From Strigamia acuminata (lineage: Eukaryota; Arthropoda; Chilopoda; Geophilomorpha; Linotaeniidae), in NCBI GenBank assembly GCA_949358305.1, contig OX442314.1:54757369-54821368 (forward strand): 64,000 nucleotides of DNA. Direction: 5' to 3'. Made by a program: the position numbers and the translations under genes. Of the stretch, positions 52,080-63,641 are shown piece after piece. A model generated the notes under the pieces. That model was not told the origin of the DNA. It did no database searches and saw only the letters and a program-made list of their open reading frames with translations. The number at the start of each line of letters is the position of its first letter. Position 1 is the first letter of the stretch.

Positions 52080-52419
52080 AATTTTGTTCATCATGTTCAT
52101 AACTCTTAAATTCCAAAAGGTTGCTGCTGTCTATATATTATATTATTATATTATTAATCCACTAAAATTCCTTGGATTTCCACTAAAAAAAAACTGACTC
52201 TCTCATTTCCTGAAATTTCCACTATCGCTCCTTTTTTGTTCCACTAAATTTAAACACTAAAAAAAAACTAAATTTCCCACTACTGACTTTCCCCACTAAA
52301 AAAAAACTAAGTACATCCACTATTTCTACTAATTTTTGTTATTATAACAGGAAGGCCTTCCTGGCTTTCGATGGTCTACCTCGCTTCTTTTTCTCGCCTA
52401 AAGGCACGTTCTACTTAGG
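52080..52419. other. 3' flank of ZNF copy 6 and simple sequence
   Basis: First 50 bases match the ZNF family 3' flank. Then several copies of CCACTAAAAAAAAAC-type words between 52160 and 52340. No gene. Confidence 0.45.
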
Positions 52420-52946
52420 TACTGCTCAATAATAGGACAAGAACAATTTCCCTCATCCCAATAAGACCTCGGGGCCTCTCGTCGGCCGCAACATCGCCTT
52501 CAGTATGCACATCGGGTCCATCTTCAGGGACGACTATGGCCACGGTCCGCGATAACACACCACCCTCGTTCTTCGACTCCAGCCGCTACCCGATAATCCC
52601 CGGCGTGGTCGCTAGACTCCCCAATTGCTGCAGCGCCTTGCGGAGCTTCTAACAATTGGGGAGTCCGCCGGCTCATCGGGGAGCGGCAGGAATCAACAAA
52701 CGAGGGCGGTGTGTCGTCGTGGACCGTGGCCATAGTCGTCCATGAAGATGTTGCGGCCAGCGAGGGGCCCCGAGGTCTTGTTGGGACTGGGTCTCGACAC
52801 GCGACTAGGACCAGCGGAAGTCGATGAACGGGGAGACACGCGACGAATGCGCCCGGACGAACCAGCTTTCGCCCGGCGTGATGTGGCCGCCGTCGTACAA
52901 TTTTGTCACCAGAAGTGGGGTGAGGGAACTTATCTATTGAGCAGTA
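52420..52946. repeat. Large foldback (imperfect palindrome)
   Basis: The ends TACTGCTCAATA and TATTGAGCAGTA are inverse copies. Inner arms of about 90 bp (near 52528-52627 and 52651-52741) share GACTATGGCCACGGTCC and ACTCCCCAATTG with their inverse partners around the loop CTGCAGCGCC...CTTCTAA. A further pair (AAGACCTCGGGGCC / GGCCCCGAGGTCTT) lies outside them. A third, direct copy of the arm is at 52981-53040. GC-rich in an AT-rich region; no ORF makes sense. Foldback-type transposon likely. Confidence 0.75.
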
Positions 52947-53040
52947 CGACCAACCTTCCCCCCGCATGGTCTACGAGCGAGAGATGGACGACTATGGCCA
53001 CGGCGAGGGACCCCAAGGTCTAGTTGGGACTGGGTCCCGA

Positions 53041-53855
53041 CACTTTTACTAGAACTGGGGACTAGGACTCGGGCCTTGGCGGGGACTCTGTTGCGGGAGC
53101 GGGCGATTGTTGGGGCCATGCGGGGGAAGGGTTGATCGTCCTCGACGTTAGCCAAACATTCCTACAGCTGCAGCACAAAAAAAAAATTTATAGAAGTAGT
53201 AGTGGTAACATTAGTTTTTTTTTCCATAATTTGATTTTAGTGGAAGATTTAGTGTTTTTTTATGCCTAAAATTAGTGGAACAATCGAAAATTATTATCGG
53301 GTTTTACGTCTACCGGATCAATAATGTCAGGTTTGCCGAAGACCGAGCTCATCTGAGATTCATCGGTGACGAAATGATAGGATTTGAATAGTTTCCGATT
53401 TAAACGAATACTTTTTCAATGTATTTAGGTAAATAATTTAATTTTTGCAGTAATTAATTAAACACAATCCGTCGATAATAATAAATCCAGACGATTAGGC
53501 GATTGGTCGTGGGATTGTTTCTATATTCAGAATAGAGCCGTGTTCCTCGAAATGTAAACCCCGTCGCACAATTATCAAAATGGAGCCAAGCGGTACGTTG
53601 GTTTACGTCGCATTCTCGATTGGTTTTCTCATCAATTTGTTCTATTTTTCTTCAGTTACATTGCGAGTATTTTTATTCTAGATGGTCTTGTTTCCAAGTT
53701 CTGGTTAGTGGTGCTGATTGAAATATTTTCGGGATTGATTTCGGAACTTTTTCTAAATTGGTGCCCGGTTTGATTCGCCTGGCTGAAATTCAACGAGGAT
53801 AATTTTCTCAGGTATTTATTCAAATTTATTTAATTTCAAGCTTTTCTCATTGGTA
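53041..53855. other. Intergenic
   Basis: The first 100 bases are the GC-rich end of the foldback region. After that, AT-rich sequence with GTGG-AAAA words resembling 52160-52340 in inverse orientation (53180-53290). No gene. Confidence 0.4.
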
Positions 53856-54361
53856 GGTGTTCAATCAAGGAGTTGTATGGACACAATTTTAATTTTTCTT
53901 TGTTCAATTTAGCAGGCCGTTGCCGGCGCCATTGTGTAATTTCTAGTGAGCCGCATGGGCGTAATTTGGTAATTTGATTCATATCATTGAGATTTTAAGA
54001 AAATGTTTTCTTTTGTGAATTGGGGGCAGGAAATCCAACTCTCTACCTCCTCGTGGTTGCCCCTGGGCCACTGGTCAGTTATTGCAGTGGTGCTGAATGA
54101 GAGCTCTGGTTTAGTGTTTTGAATTTGAATTCTATTCTTTGGTATTGTTAGCCTGCATTCTAGTTGATGGGTGTAGCGTTTACCAAATCCATGATATTGC
54201 TGTTGTAAGATTGTTTTCCATTCTATGAATGCAGCATGAAGCAATGTTAACATTAGAGGTTTTGCTGAGACGTGCATACTGTAGTCTTTCTGAAAATTAT
54301 TTTCCGTATCACATTCCAGAAGCATTTCCTCATTGTTAACGTACACCGCAAAATCAGACAT
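53856..54361 (-). pseudogene. Dispersed repeat copy without the MULE (related empty site)
   Basis: Matches 43870-44117 and 46213-46385 as one continuous block, with GAATGAGAG present once at 54096-54112. The minus strand has an open frame (53984-54361) with EEMLLECDTENNFQ and AAFIEWKTILQQQYHGFG, and QLECRLTIPKN. Probably the remnant of a transposon protein; family unknown. Confidence 0.65.
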
Positions 54362-55725
54362 TAGTCTTCTATACTGTGTTAAAATAAGATTGTGTAAAAT
54401 AGAATTGGGAGTGCATTAAACATAATTTTTTTTTTACCTAATGTTGGTAAGATCTAAATGTGTTCCGACTTCAAATTCAGACGTATAATACACTTCTTAG
54501 CTGAAATTTTTATTTTCCTTCATTTCTTCCTCGCTGAAATTGTAGTATTGTGTATTCAAAATAAAAAATATTCAGATTAAAATTTTCGAAAATGGCAAAG
54601 ACTGTTCTTTGATTTTTCCTTATACTTTTAAATCCTGCAGGTAATTCCAATTTTGCTCAACGCGATTAATTTATGCAAAATGGTTGACAACGGCATGAAA
54701 TGACTCATTTCGATATGTCTGAAAATGAGTACTCATCATTTGCACATCTTTCTTCAGAAATTGATTTGTAATTAAATCAAGACTTTTTCAGGCAATTTCG
54801 AATGTGGTTTCAACCATTTTTCATTCGTCCACTAGACTATGTTCACTAGACTGTAGAGGCACACTGGAAATAAAGGATTGAACGGCATGAAATGACTCAT
54901 TTGATCGGTCTGTAGGTTAAGCTCTTCAGATGTGCTTATTGTTTCATCTAGAGATGTCCAAAAAACACATTAAAAATATGCGTTCGCGACGATACTTGCT
55001 TAATTTCGTATTGTATAAATATCTGTCAACACAATCATCATAAAAAATTACATGTCAACACCACATAAATTTTCTCCTTCCGATGCCATCCATTCATTAA
55101 ATAAACCCGTCAAAAAGAAATTAATGTCTCCATTTACATGCCATAAATTTCCAACATTGGTGGAACTGCAGAAAGAAGAAATGTCAAATTTGTAAAAATA
55201 TATATTTTTTATGGCGGGTGGGGTTAGATAAGAAAAGAGATAAGAAAAGAGCTAAGAAAAGAAAATAATGAAATAAACAATAGAACAAATAATAAAATAA
55301 AACACAAACAAAACAAAACAAAACAAAACAAAACCAAGAAATTAAAAATGACCAAAAAAATCACCAAACACTTAAAATGACTAAAAAAAATAACCAAATA
55401 CTTAAAATGATACTTAAAATTTAATCCACGAAGGGCTGGGGCTCGAATTGATCTGCGAAGTTCTCTAATTGATCTATGAAGGACATCGTTTCCTTCTTAG
55501 TCCTTTGCTCACGCAGGCGCGCGAGTGGAATGCTCAAACAAGAGGCTTAAATCCGGGGCTGTTTGTCATCTAGGGGTTTTTAGTACGGGTGCTCACACAG
55601 AGACTTATATCGTACACGCCAATTAGGCTCGTGTGGCGGTTTCTTCAGGACACGTTTTCCTCACCCCATGAAACGAGGGTCTACAAGTATTGCCTCTCCG
55701 AGTTGACTGTGTATGATTTGACATG
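54362..55725. other. Intergenic
   Basis: AT-rich. CATGAAATGACTCATTT occurs at 54692-54712 and 54886-54902. A run of AAAAC units at 55300-55335. No gene recognised. Confidence 0.4.
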
Positions 55726-55737
55726 GTTCGCACAAGG

Positions 55738-56160
55738 CAATAAGCAATTAACAAATAATATAAGCAATTAACAAATGAAATAGGCAATTAACAAATAAAA
55801 TGAGCAATTAACGAATAAAATGAGCAATTAACGAATAAAATGAGCAATTAACGAATAAAATGAGCAATTAACAAATAAAATAAGCAATTAATAAATAAAA
55901 TAAGCAATTAACAAATAAAATAAGCAATTAACAAATAAAATGAGCAATTAACGAATAAAATGAGCAATTAACAAATAAAATGAGCAATTAACAAATAAAA
56001 TAAGCAATTAACAAATAAAATAAGCAATTAACAAATAAAATAAGCAATTAACAAATAAAATAAGCAATTAACAAATAAAATAAGCAATTAACAAATAAAA
56101 TAAGCAATTAACAAATAAAATAAGCAATTAACAAATAAAATAAGCAATTAATAAACAAAA
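55738..56160. repeat. 20-bp minisatellite, about 21 copies
   Basis: Unit TAAGCAATTAACAAATAAAA with a few variants (TGAGCAATTAACGAATAAAA). The variants are clustered on the left (55800-55960) and the right copies are nearly identical, pointing to recent growth from the right part. Confidence 0.95.
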
Positions 56161-56169
56161 AGAGAAAAA

Positions 56170-56705
56170 TTAAAGAATTAATTCAAGTAGTTTGCTCCAT
56201 TTTTCTTCCAAATTCAAATCCGTTAGCGATGGCCATACATCAGTTGGATTGGTCAAGGGAAGCAGAATAGTTTTTGCCTCGTCTGGTTTCTGGGAGAGGG
56301 CTCTCAGTATTGCACTTGAGTAAATCGTTGGAAATCGTGCTGGCTTCTCTCTTTTTATCCATCTCGATGTAATGTTCTGTCCTTTTCTTCTTTTAACTTT
56401 TGAAGATAACATGAAATAATGATCCCTTGAATAGTGACCTTGAAAGAATCAACTGTTCATCAATTGTACTTGTACCAAATGGACCCACTGAAAGGTCTGT
56501 CACCTCTCGGATAGGTGCCAGCTTGTCATTACTCTTCTTTTCTTCTTCGGTGGCCATCAAATCAAAACGAATATGATGCAGAATGGCACTGAAACGTGTC
56601 CTTGGCATTACTGCTTGGTAGACCAGTTGATTGGTGGCCTGATTCCCTGACCACAAGTCATTTAGACTTGATATCCTTCCGATGGTAGCTTCCAACAATT
56701 AGTAG
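56170..56705 (-). pseudogene. piggyBac-family transposase fragment
   Basis: Minus strand: SLNDLWSGNQATNQLVYQAV, MPRTRFSAILHHIRFD, then SNDKLAPIREV and STIDEQLILSR. The R-F-x2-I-x2-HIRFD then DKLAPIR order, followed by IDEQL, fits the first part of the piggyBac domain. A frame change leads into KRRKGQN and EKPARFPTI. Broken, no ends seen. Confidence 0.7.
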
Positions 56706-57139
56706 GATGCAAATCTAAGTCCTAAGTTCGACTTAGAATGTGTTTGTTCATGAACCATCACCTTCACAATGCACATTTGTACAATAAACAATGTGAACAA
56801 GTATTACAATAAAAAACACATACATGTTAAATTGACGCGTTTAGGTGTGGCGGGGCTGCTGGCTGTTGAGGTGATCGCGCCCTTTAACTTCCACGGCGAC
56901 ATAAAGTCGACGCATCGCAGACGGAGGCCGAGTGTTGGGAGCGACGTGGTGGACGACTTCTCTTTTTCCTCTTCATTCTCTATGTTCTTTTTCTTTCATC
57001 GCAGTATGTGGAAAAAACAAAAAAAAAAATATTGTAATAAATAAAATTAAAACAAAATATGTGTGATGTTAAATTCAAATGAAAAAACACTAGAAACCGC
57101 ACAAAAGGTCTCTGAAACCAGTTGTGACAGGAAAAAGTG

Positions 57140-57345
57140 TCTTTCAAATTCCTTCTCTTCTTGGAAAGGAATATGGACGAAACTTCCGCAACGCCCACAC
57201 AATGGACAAACATTCTAATTCAGTTGCACTGTAATTTTTCTCTGCAGGTTGGAAACTACGGCTTACATACACACATGGTGATTCAATTTGTTCACCATCC
57301 ACATCTCTGAGTTGCATAAGGGCTGCACCCAGTCCTTGTTGAAAT
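57140..57345 (-). pseudogene. Gypsy RNase H fragment
   Basis: Minus strand: QQGLGAALMQLRDVDGEQIE, CVYVSRSFQPAEKNYSATEL and ECLSIVWALRKFRPY. These are the RNase H lines that follow the first Asp. Only about 65 codons remain. Distinct from the RNase H of both complete elements. Confidence 0.75.
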
Positions 57346-58262
57346 TCGGAATTTTCATTGTTTTAGCGTTTGTCAATTTTTCTTTTATTGCATCAAACGC
57401 TGTTGGCGTTATCTTGGAGAATAAGTGTCAGTGCGTCGGGGTCCTGACGCACGTCCAGCGTCTCCAAAAGAAAAGGTGGCTCCTCGAGTTTCATCTTCTT
57501 GACCACGACGTTTGGCCCCTGAACCAGCTTCTTGTGCTCGGGGTTCAGGCGGAGTTTGCCCGAATTGCGTACGGAAAAATTCCTCCACTCTGTCGTTCAG
57601 CTTGCGTCTAATCTGCCTTATAAGACGAAGCGTACTGAACCGAAAGAAAGATTTAATAAAAAGAAAAAGTACATTTCATCCTTGAAATTATCTCACAAGG
57701 TCATGTGTTGAAAAAACGTCAGAGCGACGTATCAAAACAGTTTCTACGCCCTCTGGTGTTACACTCCTACAACTAAAGATATTTGCTACAAAAATCCAAT
57801 AACAAATAGCACCACTTTGTGCCTGTGGTGTTGCCGAAGTCGATGGTTGATTAACGATCTTTTTCGTGGTCGTCTTTGGCGGTTGGTACTGTCGCGGCTG
57901 GACGAGTGAGGAGGAGATCTTCATTGAGTCCAATTATCTCAAGGATACAATAATGTTTCGATGGGTTCACCGTATTTAAAAATTCTTTAACAAAGGAGTC
58001 TCAATCTTGGAATGATTGCTCAAAAATCCAATTTGCGGCGTTGTGGACTAGCATCTTAAAATCGTAAATGATTTGTCGGTGTTTTGATGTTGTTTTTATA
58101 TATTTGATGTGATACAATAAGCATTTTTGAACATATAATAAAATTTAATTGTCTTGAATTGCTTAAATTGATTCTTTTCGTCTGTATATAAATATTTTGG
58201 CCTAAAAATTGAATTTCATCTATCAAAAATAAATTTCTTGTGTAAAATAATTATATTTGTAT
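57346..58262. other. Intergenic with possible retroelement scraps
   Basis: The minus strand at 57420-57640 has a GC-rich frame that may have belonged to the same element as the RNase H piece, but I cannot identify it. A small minus frame at 57688-57933 is not recognised. Confidence 0.35.
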
Positions 58263-59153
58263 TTACTTGTCGGACTTAAAAACATTTGCCGACTTAATTA
58301 TCACCATGTGATACGCTTCACAGTCCCGTGGTACCGTCAGATCTTCACCAATATGTTTTATTCTATTCTTTAAATCATCATACAAATACAACCTGTCCTC
58401 TATCCTCACGACACACACAAAATGATTAGCATTTCTCAGAAAAGTTAAGCCCAACAAATCGTACTCAAATCCCCCAACTTGAAATGTGACGCACAATTCG
58501 CTCAAGTTGCCAACTTTGAGCCAATAGCGAAAAATAATCAATGGCGGCAGGTCCATAAACTCGTCTTCGCAACGCACGGTACCAGTACACGCCGTTTGCC
58601 TACATTTAAACGTCTGATTGACCCCCACCCGCTTCCTCTCGCTGTCCACTCCGTCGTAAATCAAGTATCCCTCGCTGAAATTCGTCTCATCGACGCAATT
58701 CTCAACGGAACAAGTTTTTCTTGTTTTGATTACCTGAAACGAGCGTTGGTAAATATCTACAAAAACATTTTCCTCGCTTCCGTAGATATTCAAGACGCCG
58801 TTCGAGGGAATGCGGAGTTTGAGGACACCCTCCTATACCTCATTATCAATAATGGAGGAAACCTCTTGGGGAAAAAAAGATGGGGGTGGAAAAGAGCAAA
58901 TGGGGTCCTGAACAAATTCCAATTTGAGACCCAAAACTGTGGATGATATCCACTCATCCGACGAAATCAAATGACAGGTATCTATTTCTATACAGGCTGG
59001 TAAACAACCAGTCAATGGCTGAGAATTGACAAAAGGGCAAGTATTGCAGAAATCCTTTACCATTTCTAGTTCTCTTAAATTATGAGATCCAAAGTCCATG
59101 TAAGAAATGTTAAATTTGAAGTCAAAAGTTGATGTCCGAGTGGAAAAGAACAT
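58263..59153 (-). pseudogene. USP-like (ubiquitin C-terminal hydrolase fold) protein, one premature stop
   Basis: A single frame of 297 codons is broken only by TAG at 58833-58835. N-terminal half: KDFCNTCPFVNSQPLTGC and LISSDEWISSTVLGLKLEF. C-terminal half: VNQTFKCRQTACTGTVRCED, DLPPLIIFRYWLK, GGFEYDLLGLTFLRNANHFV and LYLYDDLK. The last pattern (PP-x-hydrophobic, then YxLxGxxF, then HF with a following YDDL) resembles the C-terminal lobe of USP/USPL1-type proteases around the catalytic His. No Cys box is visible, so the piece is partial or inactive. May derive from a transposon-encoded protease. Confidence 0.45.
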
Positions 59154-59204
59154 ACACTTACACAGTTTTGAGTCTGAATTATACTGAGGTTTTATTTAAC
59201 AGGG

Positions 59205-59290
59205 GGTTAACAGAGTTAATAAATGTATTTTTAGATCCCCACTTTGAATGCAAGAATGTTCACACAAATGAAACTTGAATGGTTTTGTGT
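59205..59290 (-). pseudogene. Zinc-finger relic (one finger)
   Basis: The minus strand of GTTAATAAATGTATTTTTAG and the next bases through CACTTTGAATGCAAGAATG is a decayed copy of a family finger. It shares some 80 bases with the intact genes and then stops. Confidence 0.7.
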
Positions 59291-59337
59291 GATTGGCAGT
59301 CGCCAATTTGGTCCTCGCACGGTGATTAGTATTGAGA

Positions 59338-60079
59338 CTAGCTGTTCACCCGCAATGATGTAAATCAGACAAAAATATACAGCCAAATATAAAAATACAT
59401 TTTTGCAAACCAATGCAATCATGTAAAACAACAAAAATAAACCAAAAAACCAAACCTATACCCAAACCCAAACCCAGCCTAAACTAAACCAAACGCCAAT
59501 GCAGCCACCAATCAATAGCCAACATCCGCCAGCACCCGCACCCGCAAGCACCTGCAAAGACCCGACAACACTCGCAAAGACCCAACAACACTCCCAAAGA
59601 CCTGCCAACTCTCAAAGAGACCCGCAAACCCAAACCAAAGCAAAACCAAAAATTGTAACCCAAAATTGAAAGAATACATATAAAATTTAACGCCAATGCA
59701 GCCATCACCCATCATCACCCGCAAAGACCCGCAATGACCCGCCATTTTGAATAATTGTGATGACATTAAGTCACAATCAAATGCCATCTATTGGTAGCTT
59801 TTACCATTTTCTCTTTTTTTATCCAACTACTTTCTCCAATTTTTTTTAATTAAAGTTTTATTTATGCTTTTTAAAACTTGAAGTTTGGGTTGAAAGCATA
59901 AACACACTCTGGGAATCTGAATATCAACTCAGATTTGTAAAATATTTAATATTTCCCACGACCGTGGCTACAATTTGTTCAAAACTGTACAAAAAAGATC
60001 GATTTTTGCAAATTAAAAGCCCAACCATAATTCCAATCAAAAGGTTATTGACACCCTCGTTTTCAGCAGGATTTTCCAC
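59338..60079. other. Dispersed repeat copy and C-rich tandem words
   Basis: 59338-59410 is the third copy of the repeat at 46794 and 47249 (AGCTGTTCACCCG; AAAAATACATTTTTGCAAA). From 59515 to 59635 the words CCCGCAAAGACCCAACAAC are loosely repeated, and CCCGCAAAGACCCGCAATG recurs at 59718. No gene. Confidence 0.5.
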
Positions 60080-60129
60080 ACTGGAAGGTCGACGCGTCGC
60101 AGACAGAGTACGAGGGTTGGGAGCGTCGT

Positions 60130-60310
60130 GGTGAACGGCTTCTCATTAAAATCAGCCCCGAGTTCTTTGGATTCCTTGTGGGCAAGGACGGAATAACCTC
60201 GATGCAGTCCAAAATAGATGTGTTGATTACGATTAAACCGCCAGATGACATTAAACAGCTTTGCACATTTATGGGATTCGCCAATTTTACAGTGTTGACC
60301 GACTGTTAAT
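60130..60310 (+). pseudogene. Gypsy RT tail (connection region) fragment
   Basis: Plus strand: FFGFLVGKDGITSMQSKIDV and PPDDIKQLCTFMGFANF. This is the line after the RT thumb, FLGF-x-V-x-x-x-G ... K ... FLG-x-x-x-Y in active elements. The bases before it (60085-60150) recur at 56893-56960. Confidence 0.65.
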
Positions 60311-61007
60311 ATTGGCAACTCCCCCTGGCAGTGGAGACCCTCATTCGGGATATCAAATATACTTTGCCAGGTGACATAAAATAACTACAATCGCCGGGCG
60401 GTCAGATGCATCAAGGATAAGTTAAGCATATTTACGCAAGGAAATTTAGAATTGAGACTCCTATGCCTTATGCTTTTTCAACAAGCAAGTTTTAAAGGAA
60501 GAATTGATCAATCCCCGGCAATGGAGTTCCTCGGACTAACTTGTAAGTGGATGATGAAATTGCTCCTGTCAACTACTGAAAGCATTGGTAACTGATGCTA
60601 AAGAGTTGGTAGAACACTCTAGAATGGCTTAAAGAACTCGAAGGAAAAGTTTAGAGTAGTTAAAAATTATAATTTAAAATAGAAATTAGATTTTGTTTTT
60701 AGTAAAAATGTGTACTCGGTAATTGTTTTTACTATTAGCCTCAACCACCTGGTTTGCTAAAACAACGAAAATCAGGATCTGACAACGGCTGATGCGACTA
60801 CAAATTTCGTCAAGAAATTAAATAGCTTCCCAGCCGAGAAAAAGGTCAATAATATTATTTTATTTTGAAATTTGAAATTATTTTTAAAATTTATTTATTT
60901 TTAAATCCATTTATTTTAAAATTTAAATTTTTTTTTAAAATTCATTTATTTTGAAATTTGATCTTTTTTTTTTAAATTCTGTGATGAATTGCGTTTCCAA
61001 TGATCTA
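60311..61007. other. Intergenic with AT-rich tandem repeat
   Basis: At 60862-60990 ATTTATTTTGAAATTTGAAA-like units repeat with a period near 48. Similar units stand at 63261-63345, on the far side of the CACTA-like element and the following kilobase. No gene. Confidence 0.45.
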
Positions 61008-61469
61008 CACTGGAAAAAAAAGTAAATTTCCAAACATTTCCAAGTTAGAAATTAAATTGGAAAATTCAAATTTCCTATTATGAGAAAATTAGTTGGAAAT
61101 GTATTGCAAATATTTATATATTTCCACACTTTTGGAAATTAGTAGTAAATCCTAAAAGTGAAATCTAATATTTCCAATAAATTGTAAATTTGTTGTATAA
61201 AATATTATATTTACTATCAGTTTTCTTTCAGATGGAAATGTTGTTTGGATATTTCCAAAACATTGTAAATATAATGGTACTAGTAGATGGATTTTAAAAG
61301 TTTGTAAATTAGATTTACAATGAATTGAAAATCAGCTTTTTCGCATCAACATATTTACAAAATAGTAAAGAGACCATTTACATGACTTGATAACATTTTC
61401 AATTGTGTAATTTTGAAATTTCACAATAGATTTCAAAATATTCAAACATTCCCGCCAAATTCCGTGAAT

Positions 61470-61612
61470 GGTCCACTCGTAACGTCTGTTATACGTTACG
61501 ACTCATCCACACGTAACCTCTGTTATACGTTACGACTCATCCACACGTAACGTCTATCGTACGTTACGAATCGTTCACTCGTAACGTCAATCGAACGTTA
61601 CGAATAACGTCC
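61470..61612. repeat. CGTAACGT minisatellite inside the CACTA-like element
   Basis: About four units of 37-39 bp built on CACTCGTAACGTCTGTTATA and CGTTACGACTCATC. Each unit holds inverse words (CGTAACG and CGTTACG), so each can fold on itself. Confidence 0.75.
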
Positions 61613-61699
61613 ATAGGACGCAACAATAGACAATTTGAAAATTTAAAATCATTTTGAAAAATGTTACTATATAACAGAAGTTATGCATGCTAATAGTAT

Positions 61700-61770
61700 A
61701 AGCTGTACAAGCCTAATGGATAAAGCAGTGGACTTTAGAACAAAGGGTCCCAGGTTCAATTCCAGCAAAG
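61700..61770 (+). other. tRNA-like relic
   Basis: GCCTAATGGATAAAGCAGTG resembles a tRNA D-arm with A box, and GGTTCAATTCC fits a B box at the right distance (about 35 bases). The acceptor and T stems pair poorly. A tRNA pseudogene or the head of a SINE. Confidence 0.35.
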
Positions 61771-62230
61771 GTCATGGTAAGAAATAAGAAAACTAAGATT
61801 AAAATAAATTTAAATAAAACTGTCAATAAAACATGCAAATTGTGATTTAATCAATGAAAACTAATTGTTGCATAGTGTTTGAAAAAAAAAATCAAACAGC
61901 TTAAAAAAAAAAAATTGAGTTTGTGTCTTTAAATTTTTCAAAATGGAGGGTAGTAGATTTTTTATTGGTAATATATTGGAAATATATTGGAAATATATTG
62001 GAAATACATTGGAAATACATTATGAAATTTTATAATTACACAATTGAAAATGTTTGTAAAGTTATTGTAAAAAAAGTCACGGAAATGGTCTCTTTCCAGA
62101 TTGTAAATATGTTTGGAAAAGACTAATTTTCAATTGTTTGTAAATCTAATTTACAAACTTGTAAAATCCATCTACCTATATATTTACAATTCTTTACAAG
62201 TGAGTAAATCTGATTTTTTTTCCAGTGCTA

Positions 62231-63344
62231 TTTGGACGCGTTTGAAGGACGCCGCGATACAGTAAATTCACGGAACCTGGTATTTTGTAACTGCCGAGCA
62301 GTGAATGTGCACGTGAATATTGGTAGTGCACACCCCAGATACTGTTCAAAAGACGAATATTTATTTTGCCGGGTATTCCGAATCGTAAAACGAGGGGACA
62401 GAATGCTCAGCAGTTGCTGGAATCAGAAACCACGTAAAACTCGCAAAGAAACGCGTATTATCCCAGCGCATCGGTAAGATCAAGCAAAGCTTGACTATGC
62501 CCGGAACCAGAAACAACACGAAGCCTAATTAATGCTAAAGCTCTATGCGTAGAGCGGCAAAACTAAGCTAAACGCTCGCGACATGAAATAGAAGACACGG
62601 ACTTCAAACTGGTGGCCAAATTAGTCTTATCCGGCCTTGGAATGACGCGTCACGGCGCAAAACACAAACGAAAAGGTGGGAAAACAGAACGAGAAACGAG
62701 TGGTTTAAAACCGTAAATTCAATTACTGAAAATGACAATGAAAGAAACCTGCAGCCGTATTTCAGAGCTGAAGGGCGAGTGAAAGCTAAGTGTGAGCTCA
62801 CGAGTTAATACAAGGCCATGAACACCGGTTATTGCTAGCACCTTCGCGTTCGGGATACCGAGAATAACTAACTCGAGAGAAGGAAAAAAGGGTGAAAGGT
62901 AAACTTGGACCAAACCAAGCTCAGCCAATCACAGAGGAAAACAACAACCAATCGGCACTGTCGGTGCATACGTATGACTCACGTCGACGCGTACCGAAAG
63001 GAAAGGATACCGAAAGGAAAGGATAAGCAAAAGAGATTGCATCAAAACTATAAACTAAACAGAATAGACCAGGAATAGATAAGAGAAAAGACAGTAAAAA
63101 TAAGCAAAGTTAGACAAGAGTAAGAAATTAATTTAGATAAAATCCACGATTCAACACAAAACAAAACAACAAAGGTAAAGAATAACGATTGGGTTTAATG
63201 ACGAACGAAACACAGGGAAACAACGCGTTTAATTATACGCGTGGAAACGTGGATCATGACAATTCATTTATTTTGAAATTTGAAATGTTTTTTTAAAATC
63301 ATTTATTTTGAAATTTAAATTTTTTTTGAAATTTATTTATTTTG
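62231..63344. other. Intergenic, possible LTR
   Basis: A GC-richer stretch (62250-63020) without a coding frame that I can support. It has words such as AGCCAATCACAG (62923) and, further on, AAAACAACAAAGG and GTGGAAACGTGGATCATGAC (63240-63259), as in a retroelement leader on the minus strand. No matching second LTR. Confidence 0.3.
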
Positions 63345-63592
63345 TTACGGAGAAATACAAAAGCCAATGGAAGAGCTTGTCAGATAGCAAGAAAGTACGT
63401 TGGATTAAGAATGCTATATTAGATGAAGAACTATATGAGGCCGGCATAAATATCCGGGGTCTAGTTATGGGCACATGTCGAGTGATTGCTCAGAGCCACA
63501 ACATGCAGCAAATACGAAGAAAAGCAATTGATGACGAAAAGTGTAATGAAATGATGAAGAAAAATGGATGGAAATTTCATAGACAGAAATAA
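63345..63592 (+). pseudogene. Coding fragment, faintly HMG-box-like
   Basis: The frame has YKSQWKSLSDSKKVRWIKNA and ILDEELYEAG, resembling the last helices of an HMG box (W-x2-L-x5-K-x2-W-x3-A-x5-Y). Then IRRKAIDDEKCNEMMKKNGW. The first part of the box is missing, replaced by AT-rich repeat. Weak. Confidence 0.3.
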
Positions 63593-63641
63593 TACCATAG
63601 AAGGATGAATACGCACATGGCGCTACAGAGGAGGGGATAAC

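Larger units (their letters stand above)
61008..62227. mobile_element. Non-autonomous CACTA-like DNA element
   Basis: 1,220 bp bounded by perfect 14-bp inverted ends CACTGGAAAAAAAA, flanked by CTA on both sides (61005-61007 and 62228-62230), a 3-bp target duplication as in CACTA/EnSpm elements. Subterminal sequence is rich in GTAAAT and its inverse (TTTGTAAATCTAATTTACAA and similar). No transposase. Inside are a 39-bp-period repeat (61470-61612) and a tRNA-like piece (about 61700-61770). Confidence 0.75.

Noticed and set aside
55738-56160. CRISPR-like array
   Set aside because: The 20-bp units abut with no spacers; this is a minisatellite in a eukaryotic genome.
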